Part shown: piece by piece, positions 14,960-22,117 of the stretch | How positions within the stretch are numbered: position 1 is the stretch's first letter | Layout of the letters: every line of letters begins with the position of its first letter | Program-made: the position numbers and the translations under genes | The notes under the pieces: model-generated | Seen by the model: only the letters and a program-made list of their open reading frames with translations | Told to the model about the DNA's origin: nothing | Databases searched by the model: none | Source: Synergistales bacterium Syner_01 | GTDB lineage: Bacteria; Synergistota; Synergistia; Synergistales; Aminobacteriaceae | NCBI GenBank assembly: GCA_001604435.1 | Contig: LVBO01000057.1 | Span: 1-22,821, forward strand | Reading direction: 5' to 3' | DNA: 22,821 nt

Positions 14960-15685
14960 ATGACGAAACGAAGACTACCCGTCAGGGTTCTCGTGGCGGA
15001 GGACGATCCGATGGTATGCAGCCTTCATGTACAGACGATCCAGCAAGTGCGCGGATTTTCCGTGGCCGGGACCGTCGGCGACGGCATGGAGCTGCTGCGT
15101 TTTTTCGAGTCGTCTTCAGCCGATCTCATCGTCATGGATATTTTCATGCCCCGGCTTTCCGGCCTCGACGCGCTGAAAAAGCTCCGCGCGGAGGGAAACG
15201 TCACCGACGTCATTCTTGTCTCGGCCGGAAAAAATCCGCAGCTGGTATCGCAGGCCAAGCTGCTGGGAGCGTTCGACTATATGATCAAACCCTACTCGTT
15301 GAAGCGCTTCCGAACATCTCTTGAAGCCTATCTTGAACATCGGACGAAGATGCCGGCCGATACCGAGGAGGCGACCCAGGATGCGTTGGACACGATTTTC
15401 GAAATTTCCTCCGCAACAAAATCTCCTGGAGGGAGCGAAAAGCTGCCCAAGGGGCTGCAACCGGGGACGCTCTCCCTTGTAATGAAAGAATTGACCGACG
15501 ACAAGGGGCTTTCCGCGGAAGAGATATGCAACCGCCTTTCCATCTCACGTTCCACTGCGTGGAGATACCTCGACCACCTCTCCAGGACAGGCGCGGTCAA
15601 AATACAGTTCGAATACAACGGCCCCGGAAGGCCGCTGAAACGCTACCTCCTGCGCGAGAGAGTCAGATCGGAGTCATTCTCATGA
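14960..15685 (+). CDS. Response regulator, CitB/DcuR/MalR type
   Basis: A 241-residue DNA-binding regulator. The receiver (about 8-125) has acidic residues at 14-16 (AEDDP), the phospho-acceptor Asp60 (VMDIFMP), a serine at 88 in the Thr/Ser switch position, and Lys110 (KPYS). A linker follows, then a helix-turn-helix (about 182-215: LSAEEICNRLSISRSTAWRYLDHLSRTG) and a winged end (GPGRPLKRYLL), as in regulators of C4-dicarboxylate and citrate metabolism. I chose ATG 14960 because AGGGG is 8 nt upstream; the frame also has a GTG at 14951. Its stop overlaps the next gene's start (ATGA at 15682-15685). The family normally pairs with a CitA/DcuS-type membrane kinase; none is present here. Confidence 0.9.
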   Translation: MTKRRLPVRVLVAEDDPMVCSLHVQTIQQVRGFSVAGTVGDGMELLRFFESSSADLIVMDIFMPRLSGLDALKKLRAEGNVTDVILVSAGKNPQLVSQAKLLGAFDYMIKPYSLKRFRTSLEAYLEHRTKMPADTEEATQDALDTIFEISSATKSPGGSEKLPKGLQPGTLSLVMKELTDDKGLSAEEICNRLSISRSTAWRYLDHLSRTGAVKIQFEYNGPGRPLKRYLLRERVRSESFS

Positions 15686-16992
15686 AACACAGCGAACGCC
15701 CGTCTTTTATGCCGTGGCGCGCCCAGTACAGCCGGTGCGCCACGGAAACGCCGCGCCCTTCCTCAAAACCCAAAAACGCTCGGACGGAAGAGAGCGTTTT
15801 TTCTCTCGACGCACTCTGTTCGGAAGTCCTGAAAGCGCTTCATCAGCGTATTCGAAAGAGAAAACCCCGCATCGCGCTCGACGTCGATTCCTCCATTCCT
15901 CGTCTGGTGAAGGGGAGCAGCGTACAGATCGAGAACCTCCTTCACCTTCTCCTCTCGAACGTCATCGCGTTGAGTGCGAACACCGCCGTCAAGCTCTCGG
16001 TCGTCACGCGAAGGTTTACAGCCGAGGGCCTGGAAGCGCTCTTCTCGATAGAATGGCAATACGGCGACATCGCTCTGCCGAGCGACCCCGTTATTGAAGG
16101 GAACGCGCCCCCCGGCCTGAGTTTTTCGATTTGCTCGTCGGTCATCACCGCGATGGGCGGACGGCTGCACGTAAAAAAACAGGAAGAGGGAATGGTCATC
16201 TCGTTTTTTATCCCGTTATCGACCGCCGGCATCTCCGAAGATGCGGAGAACGGCGGTGCGCCGGTTCTGCTCGTGGAAGACAACGCGATGAACAGGAAGA
16301 TCATCGCCTCAAGCCTCGAACACGGAGGGTACGCTGTTTGCGCCGTCTCCACCGGCCGGGAGGCGTTGGACATTCTCTTCGACAAAGAGTGGAGCGTCGT
16401 CCTGATGGACATTCAGATGCCCGGAATGGACGGGCTCGAGACGACTCGCGTCATCCGCGAAGAAGAAAAGAAAAAGGGACGGCGCACTCCGATAGTCGCC
16501 GTGACCGCCTACGCCGGCCCCGAGGACAAAGAGCGCTGCCTTGCCGCCGATATGGACGACTTTCTTGCGAAACCGGTCAAGCTGGAGACGCTTCTCTCCA
16601 CCGTCGAGAGAATCACCGGCATTCCCTCCGCCAGAAAGAGCGCGGCGAAGGGCCCCGACGCCGCTTCCGCCATCCTCTCCTTTACGGAAGGGGATACGGA
16701 GTTGGCGAGGAAAATCATCGGCGAGTTTCTCGCGCTCGCACCTCCGTTGTTGCTCTCGATGCGCGAGGCCTTCGACCGGAAGGACAGGGACACGCTCCGG
16801 ATACTCTCCCACAGGCTCAAAGGGAACCTGGCCTACTTCGGCGAAGGCGAAGCATTTCTCCTTGCGGAAGCGCTGCACAGAGAGCTTGACAACCTCTCCG
16901 ACGAGGGTGTTGCATCAACCTTGCTCCGCCTTTTTTCCGAGAGCGAACGCCTGATTGAAGAACTTGAAAGTGAAGAGGAAGTCGCCCGATAA
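15682..16992 (+). CDS. Kinase-remnant / REC / HPt phosphorelay protein
   Basis: A 436-residue soluble protein translationally coupled to the regulator before it. Residues 1-36 are Pro/Ser/Arg-rich. Residues 38-180 read like the part of a hybrid histidine kinase after the H-box: FSLDALCSEVLKAL, then VQIENLLHLLLSNVIALS (82-98, an N-box-like helix) and GLSFSICSSVITAMGGRLHVKK (145-166). But there is no H-box histidine, no DxGxG box (that region reads EWQYGDIALPS), and the G2 box is altered, so ATP hydrolysis and autophosphorylation are unlikely. The receiver (about 194-315) is intact: ED at 199-200, Asp243 in LMDIQMPGMDG, Thr275, Lys297. The C-terminal HPt domain (about 335-430) has the phospho-histidine His377 in LSHRLKG. 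It could act as a phosphate shuttle from a distant kinase to the adjacent regulator. Confidence 0.88.
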   Translation: MKHSERPSFMPWRAQYSRCATETPRPSSKPKNARTEESVFSLDALCSEVLKALHQRIRKRKPRIALDVDSSIPRLVKGSSVQIENLLHLLLSNVIALSANTAVKLSVVTRRFTAEGLEALFSIEWQYGDIALPSDPVIEGNAPPGLSFSICSSVITAMGGRLHVKKQEEGMVISFFIPLSTAGISEDAENGGAPVLLVEDNAMNRKIIASSLEHGGYAVCAVSTGREALDILFDKEWSVVLMDIQMPGMDGLETTRVIREEEKKKGRRTPIVAVTAYAGPEDKERCLAADMDDFLAKPVKLETLLSTVERITGIPSARKSAAKGPDAASAILSFTEGDTELARKIIGEFLALAPPLLLSMREAFDRKDRDTLRILSHRLKGNLAYFGEGEAFLLAEALHRELDNLSDEGVASTLLRLFSESERLIEELESEEEVAR

Positions 16993-17020
16993 CAACGGCG
17001 ACTTCCTCTTCACTTTTCCT
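16967..17020 (+). terminator. Terminator of the phosphorelay operon, formed partly by coding sequence
   Basis: Perfect 20-base arms at 16967-16986 and 16997-17016, 10-base loop, T-run at the end. The left arm encodes the last residues of the REC/HPt protein and the stop codon TAA (16990-16992) is in the loop. Confidence 0.88.
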
Positions 17021-17103
17021 GCCGGCTGATGTCCTCCAGAAACCTCCGCTTGCGTCCTCCTTCGCCCGCAAGCGTTCCTTCGACCAACTCCGCTGTTTGC
17101 GGG

Positions 17104-17140
17104 AAAAAAATACGCGGCATAACTATGGCACATGGTCCGC
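17104..17140 (-). terminator. Probable terminator of the gntR/MBL operon
   Basis: On the - strand GCGG and CAT pair with ATG and CCGC around an 11-base loop (one side has a 2-base bulge), and the stem is followed 2 bases later by seven T (17104-17110). The stop codon of MBL gene 1 borders the stem. The stem is short, so efficiency is uncertain. Confidence 0.5.
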
Positions 17141-18006
17141 TACGCCTTGAAGGCGAAGACGGTCCCGGCTCCCATCGAGGCGAACGTTTCATCGAACGCC
17201 GCGTAGAGCGCGGCTTGCGCGCGGAACCCCGTACAGTGACCTGCCGCAACCAGAGAAGGTGAAAACTCTTTCAGCGCCGACACTGTTTTCTGAATACGTT
17301 CCTTCGACGCCTCCACGAGATGAAGGCCTCCTATAACAGCATCCACATGCTCTCCGGGCTTGATCGAATGTTTGAGAATATTGATGATCCCCGCGTGACT
17401 GCACCCCGTCACCACAACTGCGCCTCTCCCCTTCACCCTGGCGACGAGCGCAAGGTCGTCAGGCATCCGATCGGGTACAACGCGCCCTTTTTCATCCACC
17501 GTGCAAAGCGCGATGCCGACCTCCTCGAAATCCGTCGTGCGCGGGACTTCGCCTGTCGTCTCAAGACCCGGCATCAGCTGCAACTGCTCCGAGAAAAGGA
17601 AGAGCCTCCCTCCGGCCGCCTGAATGTCGAGCGGTTCGTCCCCCTGCATCACTCCCACGTGCCGGAAGAACGGGGCCGTGATAAAATTCGGGCGAAAAAG
17701 CGCCGGATGCGCAATCACCGGGACATCGCGCCGCCCGATGGCCTTCAGAATTTTCGAGAGCCCCTGCGTGTGGTCGTAGTGACAGTGAGTCAGTACAACC
17801 GCGTCGGTCTCCCCGAGAGGGATCTTCAGCTGCTCGATATTGTAGAGCAGCGCATCCGGATTCTGCCCCACATCGACAAGAACCCGCTTTACATTACCGT
17901 TCTGTTCCGCCTCCAGCCAGAATGAAACCCCGTGCTGACCGAGAAGCGGACTTTCGTAAGGCACGCTGTCCTCCGCTAAAACCGTTACACTGAGCGCATC
18001 CAACAT
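17140..18006 (-). CDS. Metallo-beta-lactamase-fold hydrolase, COG1237 type (paralog 1)
   Basis: A 288-residue cytoplasmic metal hydrolase. The metal motif THCHYDH is at 73-79 (H74, H76, D78, H79), with further family motifs GCSHAGIIN (201-209), GGLHL (226-230) and GHCTG (256-260). This pattern belongs to the group annotated as dihydropterin-ribofuranosyl-aminobenzene-phosphate synthase-like proteins; that activity is known from methanopterin-making archaea and there is no reason to assume it here. ATG 18006 is chosen because GGAG lies upstream and the frame's earlier GTG (18039) has no ribosome-binding site. It follows paralog 2 by 119 nt on the same strand. That gap contains only a short stem, CCAGC/GCTGG (about 18071-18091), with four T further on, so read-through is likely. 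Confidence 0.87.
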   Translation of the reverse strand: MLDALSVTVLAEDSVPYESPLLGQHGVSFWLEAEQNGNVKRVLVDVGQNPDALLYNIEQLKIPLGETDAVVLTHCHYDHTQGLSKILKAIGRRDVPVIAHPALFRPNFITAPFFRHVGVMQGDEPLDIQAAGGRLFLFSEQLQLMPGLETTGEVPRTTDFEEVGIALCTVDEKGRVVPDRMPDDLALVARVKGRGAVVVTGCSHAGIINILKHSIKPGEHVDAVIGGLHLVEASKERIQKTVSALKEFSPSLVAAGHCTGFRAQAALYAAFDETFASMGAGTVFAFKA

Positions 18007-18125
18007 TCTGCACCATCTCCAATACCGTTTTTTCCTCACATCTCGCAGACTCTACTAAAAGACCAAACGTCCAGCCGTTTCAACACGCTGGATTCCGTAC
18101 ACGCGACTCGTATTCAGCACACTCG

Positions 18126-18941
18126 TTATAAATCCAGAATCGTTCCCACCCCCGCCCACTCGACATTACCGGCCTTCGATGCCAGCTTCCATGCGGAATG
18201 AATCCCCGTGCAGTGACACGGTCTCCACACGTCCACCTGAAAACGCGCCGCGAGAGCGGACGTTACTCTGTCCACAAACTCTTCGGGGCAATCTCCAAGA
18301 TGCATTCCTCCAATCACCGCATGAAACGCTTTTGTTCCAAAGGTACGTGACGCTTTCTCCAGGATATTCACCACCCCGGCGTGCGCACAGCCAAGAATGA
18401 CGCTTATGCCGCGTTCTCCCTTTACCACAAGGGAGATATCGTCTCTGAAAGGATCCGTTTCAAATGTTCCGTTCTCCAGAGGAATCACAAGGTGGCCGGG
18501 AGTATGCACGAACTCCGGGTCTCTCTCTTCGGGAGGGATCTCCAGTGCGAAAACGTTTTCTGTTATTCGGGTTGTTCCCCGTACCGGATGAAACACTACA
18601 GACTCCTTGTTGAGATGACACCCTATGAATACAGCATTTCCTTTTTTTGCGCGCATATGCGCATCTTCGACATTTTCGTGAGCCCATAAATGCGGTTTTT
18701 TCACTCTTAAAAGAAGACGTCCAAGTCCTCCGGCATGGTCAAAATGTCCATGACTGAGCACGATATGGTCGAGAGCCGTCAGATCGACGCCAAGCAAGGG
18801 AGCGTTCGCGAAAAGCGCGTCCTTCTGCCCGGTATCCATCAAAAGAGACTCGCCGTCGGCAGAGAGATGAATACTCAAACCGTACTCCGGAGTCAAATCC
18901 GCTCTCCAAGTAGAGTTTTCCACCAAAATAGTCGCTTTCAT
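18126..18941 (-). CDS. Metallo-beta-lactamase-fold hydrolase, COG1237 type (paralog 2)
   Basis: A 271-residue relative of the next gene, with the same signature set: SHGHFDH at 63-69 (H64, H66, D68, H69), GCAHAGVVN (184-192), GGMHL (211-215) and CHCTG (242-246). Overall the two are clearly paralogs but well diverged, so this is an old duplication rather than a recent one. ATG 18941 is fixed by AGGAGG just upstream; the open frame extends to 19079 into the regulator gene but that part is not protein-like. It starts 53 nt after the end of the GntR-type regulator on the same strand and is almost certainly co-transcribed with it. The substrate is unknown. Confidence 0.88.
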   Translation of the reverse strand: MKATILVENSTWRADLTPEYGLSIHLSADGESLLMDTGQKDALFANAPLLGVDLTALDHIVLSHGHFDHAGGLGRLLLRVKKPHLWAHENVEDAHMRAKKGNAVFIGCHLNKESVVFHPVRGTTRITENVFALEIPPEERDPEFVHTPGHLVIPLENGTFETDPFRDDISLVVKGERGISVILGCAHAGVVNILEKASRTFGTKAFHAVIGGMHLGDCPEEFVDRVTSALAARFQVDVWRPCHCTGIHSAWKLASKAGNVEWAGVGTILDL

Positions 18942-18994
18942 AGAGATCCTCCTTTTTCTTATACATCCGGCTGCAAAAAGGCTCTTCCGCGACC

Positions 18995-19669
18995 TCAGCC
19001 TTTTTTCAAAAGATGAATTTCCACCGACGCAGTCGTGGAAGAGAGCCCCTTGGTAAAGTGATACTCCAATGTCTGGCATGCTTTTTCCAAATTGCGGTCC
19101 TCCAGAGCGTCCACGATAAGAACATGTTCCCGGAGCGTGGCGTCCATACGTCCCGGCAATCGCAACGCATGGATTCCTCCGAAATAAATCCGGTCCACAA
19201 GGCGGTTCATCACATCGAAAATCATCGGATTGTAGTAGATTTCATGCAGATACAGATGCTGCTCGTTGTCGTATTCCATGAATTCGTACGGGTCGTTTCG
19301 CTCCATGGCGCCGCGCTGCTTCTCCAGGAGGAGGCGCAGAGCACGTATATGCTCGTCCGTGATCAGAGGAACCACTCGGCGCAGCAGATACCCCTCGAGC
19401 GCCATGCGGAGTTCATACATATAGTTCGCTTCTCCGACGGTCAGTTCGCACACGACAACCCCCTGGTTGGGAATAATCCTGACGAATCCCTCCGATTCCA
19501 GTTTTTGCAAAGCCTCCCGAACAGGCGTCTTGCTCATCTCCAATTTTGACGCCAGAAGATTCACCGAGAGAGCGTCTTCACGGGTCAAATTTCCCCGTAT
19601 GATGAGATCTTTGATAGCAGAATACGCCGACTCGCTTTTACTTTTTTCCCTGGGCTCCAGATGCAACAT
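18995..19669 (-). CDS. GntR-family regulator with FCD domain (FadR subfamily)
   Basis: A 224-residue transcription factor. The N-terminal winged helix (about 13-75) has the GntR pattern YSAIKDLIIRGNLTREDALS, then LASKLEMSKTPVREALQKLESEGFV. The C-terminal FCD effector domain (about 80-215) carries likely metal ligands: Asp134 and His138 (DNEQH), His182 (REH) and His204 (EYHF). FCD proteins often bind organic acids. As first gene of the leftward unit with two MBL genes it probably controls them and itself; a 44-bp palindrome just upstream is the natural candidate operator. The ATG at 19669 has GGAG only 3-4 nt upstream; the TTG at 19666 would have better spacing, so the start is uncertain by one codon. 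Confidence 0.9.
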   Translation of the reverse strand: MLHLEPREKSKSESAYSAIKDLIIRGNLTREDALSVNLLASKLEMSKTPVREALQKLESEGFVRIIPNQGVVVCELTVGEANYMYELRMALEGYLLRRVVPLITDEHIRALRLLLEKQRGAMERNDPYEFMEYDNEQHLYLHEIYYNPMIFDVMNRLVDRIYFGGIHALRLPGRMDATLREHVLIVDALEDRNLEKACQTLEYHFTKGLSSTTASVEIHLLKKG

Positions 19670-19709
19670 TTCTCCGCATACCCTCCAACTTTTGCAACCT
19701 TCGTTTTTA

Positions 19710-19753
19710 TTCGTGTAGCATCTAACCGATATATCGGTTAGATGCTACACGAA
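19710..19753. repeat. 44-bp perfect palindrome, candidate operator of the gntR operon
   Basis: Twenty-two-base arms meet without a spacer at 19731/19732, the centre reading CCGATATATCGG. It has no flanking T-run, so it is not an intrinsic terminator. It begins 40 bases upstream of the gntR start and overlaps the predicted -10 box of that gene. In RNA it would form a perfect hairpin. Confidence 0.85.
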
Positions 19754-19770
19754 ATCTTGCGATATTTCAA
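19742..19770 (-). promoter_or_regulatory. Possible promoter of the gntR/MBL operon
   Basis: On the - strand TTGAAA (19765-19770) and TAGCAT (19742-19747) are 17 nt apart. The -10 box and start site would lie inside the 44-bp palindrome, as expected for repression. Confidence 0.4.
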
Positions 19771-19845
19771 TACCCCAATTTTCCACTTCGATATCCCAAA
19801 AAAAAGTTAAACCAACAGAGACTCTCACAATCAGCGCCATGAAGC

Positions 19846-19874
19846 TTGACTTTGAGCAAGTTTCGGCGTATTTT
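19846..19874 (+). promoter_or_regulatory. Sigma-70-type promoter upstream of chemoreceptor 2
   Basis: TTGACT (19846-19851), a 17-nt spacer and TATTTT (19869-19874). The transcript would start about 19881 and carry a leader of about 135 bases before the ATG at 20018. Confidence 0.5.
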
Positions 19875-19875
19875 T

Positions 19876-19895
19876 AAGTTAGCGCAAACTAACTT
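19876..19895. repeat. Inverted repeat at the predicted chemoreceptor 2 start site
   Basis: AAGTTAG (19876-19882) and CTAACTT (19889-19895) around a 6-base loop, followed by TATTTT. Placed over +1 it may be an operator or a 5' hairpin. Confidence 0.5.
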
Positions 19896-19964
19896 TATTT
19901 TGCCCAGGGGAAATTAAAAAAAGAGACGGAAGCGAAACACAAATGCAACACAACAAGAACGCAT

Positions 19965-19993
19965 GCTTGATATACTCAAGCTTAGCAGCTTGA
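19965..19993. promoter_or_regulatory. GCTTGA inverted-repeat cluster around an extended -10 box
   Basis: GCTTGA at 19965-19970, its complement TCAAGC at 19976-19981, and GCTTGA again at 19988-19993, spaced 11 and 12 bases. The first pair flanks TGATATACT (19968-19976), which reads as an extended -10 promoter. A further GCTTGA at 19844-19849 overlaps the upstream -35 box. Confidence 0.45.
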
Positions 19994-20017
19994 ATCAATC
20001 ATCTAGGAGGGAGAACG

Positions 20018-22060
20018 ATGACACGCGAGATTCGACGTCCGATTACGCTCAAAATGACCATACTCATCGCTACGATGCTTCTTTTGGCGGTGATCTCGAC
20101 AGCAGCTCTTTCGCTCCACCGGTTTACGGCATTTTTCACCGAAGAGGTACAGCGCGAAGCGGACAGGGGGGTGGAAGGGTTCCAGCATGCGCTGAACACC
20201 ATGCTCTCCTCGGCGGGAAGCACGGCGGCCGTTCTGGCGAATACGCCGGCTCTCAGAGAGGCTATCTTTTCCGGCTCCTCGGACGGAGTCGCCGAAGAGT
20301 TGCGCTTCTTGAAATCGCGCAACGGGGAGGAAGAGGGAATGCCCGATTTCGTAGCCATCGCCGACTCCGGAGGCATTGTCCTGGCACGTACGCACAGTCG
20401 ACGAACCGGCGATTCCATCGCCTATCAGCGCAGCACGGCGCTCGCCCTCGAAGGGAAAACAGGCGCCGCCGTCGAGCGGGGAACTGAACTTCTCTTGACC
20501 GCGCGAGCCGCCGTTCCTGTAAAAGATGAAAAGGGGATCGTCCATGGCGTGATAAGCGTCGGCTACGACCTCTCCAAAAACGGCCCCATGGATGCGGTGA
20601 AAAAGCTCTTCGGAACCGAGGTGACGCTTTTCGGCGGCGACGTGCGGTACGCCACCACCATCGAACGGAACGGCGCGCGAGCAACGGGCACGAAGCTCGA
20701 CCCATCCGTCGCGAAGCAAGTTCTCGAAGAAAAAGAGACGTACAGAGGGAGGACGGAAATATTGGGCGTTCCTTTTCTTACCACATACAAGCCCCTTCTC
20801 TCTCCCGACGGCGAAGTGCTCGGCGCGCTCTTCGCAGGCAAGAGCATGACGGGCCTCATCGACGAGACGAAAAATTTTCTCGTCTTTCTCGCGCTCGCGA
20901 CCGGGGCGCTTCTTTCCTTATTTCTGATAATCACGGTTCTCTTCGCGCGACGGCTTGCCCGCCCGCTGAAGCTTCTCGTCGCCATGTTCCGCCGCGTCGA
21001 AGAAGGGGATCTCTTCTTCACTGCGGACCTTTCGCTCGCAGGGCGCGGAGACGAGACCGAAGCGCTGCTTTCCTCGTTCGACACAATGCTCGTGGCGCAG
21101 CGAGGTATGATAGCAGGTGCGCGCAGAAGCGCGGCGCTGACTGCGGAGAAGGCGCAATGCCTTTCGGGCCTGGCCTCGGAAACAGCCGAAGCAATGGAGA
21201 GGATCAAAAGCCAGGTCGAGCGCCTTGCCGGCCTCGCGGCACACAACGCCGCAGCCCTCCAGGAGAGCGATGCCGGAGTTCAGCAGATCGCGAGTTCGGC
21301 AAGCGAGACGGCGTGCTCATCGACGGAAGGAGCGGAGGCTGCGGTAAAAACAGCGCTTATCAGCCGGGAGGCGGGGGGGAAAGTCCGCGAGACGGTGCTC
21401 GCGATTCGCGGACTGGGAGAGCGCTCTTCTGCGGTAGCAACGTCCATGGAGCATGTGCAGCGCTCCGTCGAAAACATCACTTCGTTCATAGGACGTATCG
21501 CCTCCATCGCCGATCAGACGAATCTCCTCGCCCTGAACGCCGCCATCGAGGCGGCACGGGCCGGGGAAGGGGGGAGAGGTTTCGCGGTGGTGGCCGACGA
21601 GGTGCGTAAACTCGCCGAGGAAACGAATCTCGCGGCGCGAGAGGTCAAAAAGATCGTCGACGAACTCGGAGGAAGCGCGCACGCATCCTTCGCCTCCATG
21701 CAAGAGATGAACGGTATCATGGAGGGGACCGTTCTCAAAGCGGAGGATGCGGACAAGCAACTCGACGGAGCGCTCCGCGAGATCGAGCGCATCAGCGAAA
21801 CCATTCAGAGCATCGCCGCGGCGGCGGAAGAACAGGCCGCAGCGGCGGAACAGACCGCGACGGGGATCGACAGCGTCTCCAGAGCGGTGGAGGATGAAAG
21901 CCGCTCCGTGGAGACCATACACGGCATAACGCTCGAGACTGCGGCGGCGTCTCTGAAGACGGCCTCCGAATCGCACACGATGGAAGCGGAGGCCGGAACA
22001 CTTCTGCAGAGTCTCGCCCGTTTCCGAATCGACGCCGGGCAAGCGGCGCTCAATCCATAG
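20018..22060 (+). CDS. Methyl-accepting chemotaxis protein with Cache sensor (chemoreceptor 2)
   Basis: A 680-residue transmembrane chemoreceptor. TM1 is about 12-33; the periplasmic domain (about 34-286) looks like a Cache_3/Cache_2 type sensor, with PDFVAIADSGGIVLARTHS at 109-127 and a second half GTEVTLFGGDVRYATTI, YRGRTEILGVPFLTTYKPL, GEVLGALFAGKS; TM2 is about 287-310; HAMP about 311-362; and the signalling coiled coil has the conserved tip from 497 (IADQTNLLALNAAIEAARAG, then GRGFAVVADEVRKLAEE). No CheR/CheB-tethering pentapeptide is present. ATG 20018 has AGGAGGGAG upstream. It is divergent from the gntR operon and shares a complex control region with it. It is a different sensor type from chemoreceptor 1, so they likely answer different ligands. 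Confidence 0.93.
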   Translation: MTREIRRPITLKMTILIATMLLLAVISTAALSLHRFTAFFTEEVQREADRGVEGFQHALNTMLSSAGSTAAVLANTPALREAIFSGSSDGVAEELRFLKSRNGEEEGMPDFVAIADSGGIVLARTHSRRTGDSIAYQRSTALALEGKTGAAVERGTELLLTARAAVPVKDEKGIVHGVISVGYDLSKNGPMDAVKKLFGTEVTLFGGDVRYATTIERNGARATGTKLDPSVAKQVLEEKETYRGRTEILGVPFLTTYKPLLSPDGEVLGALFAGKSMTGLIDETKNFLVFLALATGALLSLFLIITVLFARRLARPLKLLVAMFRRVEEGDLFFTADLSLAGRGDETEALLSSFDTMLVAQRGMIAGARRSAALTAEKAQCLSGLASETAEAMERIKSQVERLAGLAAHNAAALQESDAGVQQIASSASETACSSTEGAEAAVKTALISREAGGKVRETVLAIRGLGERSSAVATSMEHVQRSVENITSFIGRIASIADQTNLLALNAAIEAARAGEGGRGFAVVADEVRKLAEETNLAAREVKKIVDELGGSAHASFASMQEMNGIMEGTVLKAEDADKQLDGALREIERISETIQSIAAAAEEQAAAAEQTATGIDSVSRAVEDESRSVETIHGITLETAAASLKTASESHTMEAEAGTLLQSLARFRIDAGQAALNP

Positions 22061-22062
22061 CA

Positions 22063-22108
22063 TCCGGAAGAAGCGGAAGCCCCCTCTCCCGCTTCCGCTT
22101 CTTCCGGA
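22063..22108. terminator. Long hairpin between chemoreceptor 2 and the PhzF gene
   Basis: Perfect 18-base arms (22063-22080 and 22091-22108) with a 10-base pyrimidine loop lie between the convergent stops. No T-run follows on either strand, so it is not a standard intrinsic terminator; it may stabilise 3' ends or work with a termination factor. Confidence 0.6.
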
Positions 22109-22117
22109 GTTACCTGC

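Larger units (their letters stand above)
19670..20017. other. Regulatory gap between gntR (-) and chemoreceptor 2 (+)
   Basis: This 348-base gap is visibly richer in A/T than the genes. It holds the 44-bp palindrome, the gntR promoter, a sigma-70-like promoter at 19846-19874, an inverted repeat at its start site, four GCTTGA motifs and a second -10 box at 19971-19976. From 19771 to 19843 I see nothing but an A-run. No small ORF with a ribosome-binding site was found. Confidence 0.6.

Noticed and set aside
17047..17074. CGCTTGCG/CGCAAGCG hairpin between the phosphorelay and MBL operons
   Set aside because: An 8-bp stem with no U-tract on either strand and no nearby gene it could serve; may be chance in GC-rich DNA.
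17010..17249. 79-codon - strand frame after MBL paralog 1
   Set aside because: It overlaps the MBL gene end and two terminators; the only internal ATG (about 17118-17120) lacks a ribosome-binding site.
18942..19079. N-terminal extension of MBL paralog 2
   Set aside because: It overlaps the regulator gene and precedes a strong ribosome-binding site placed for ATG 18941.
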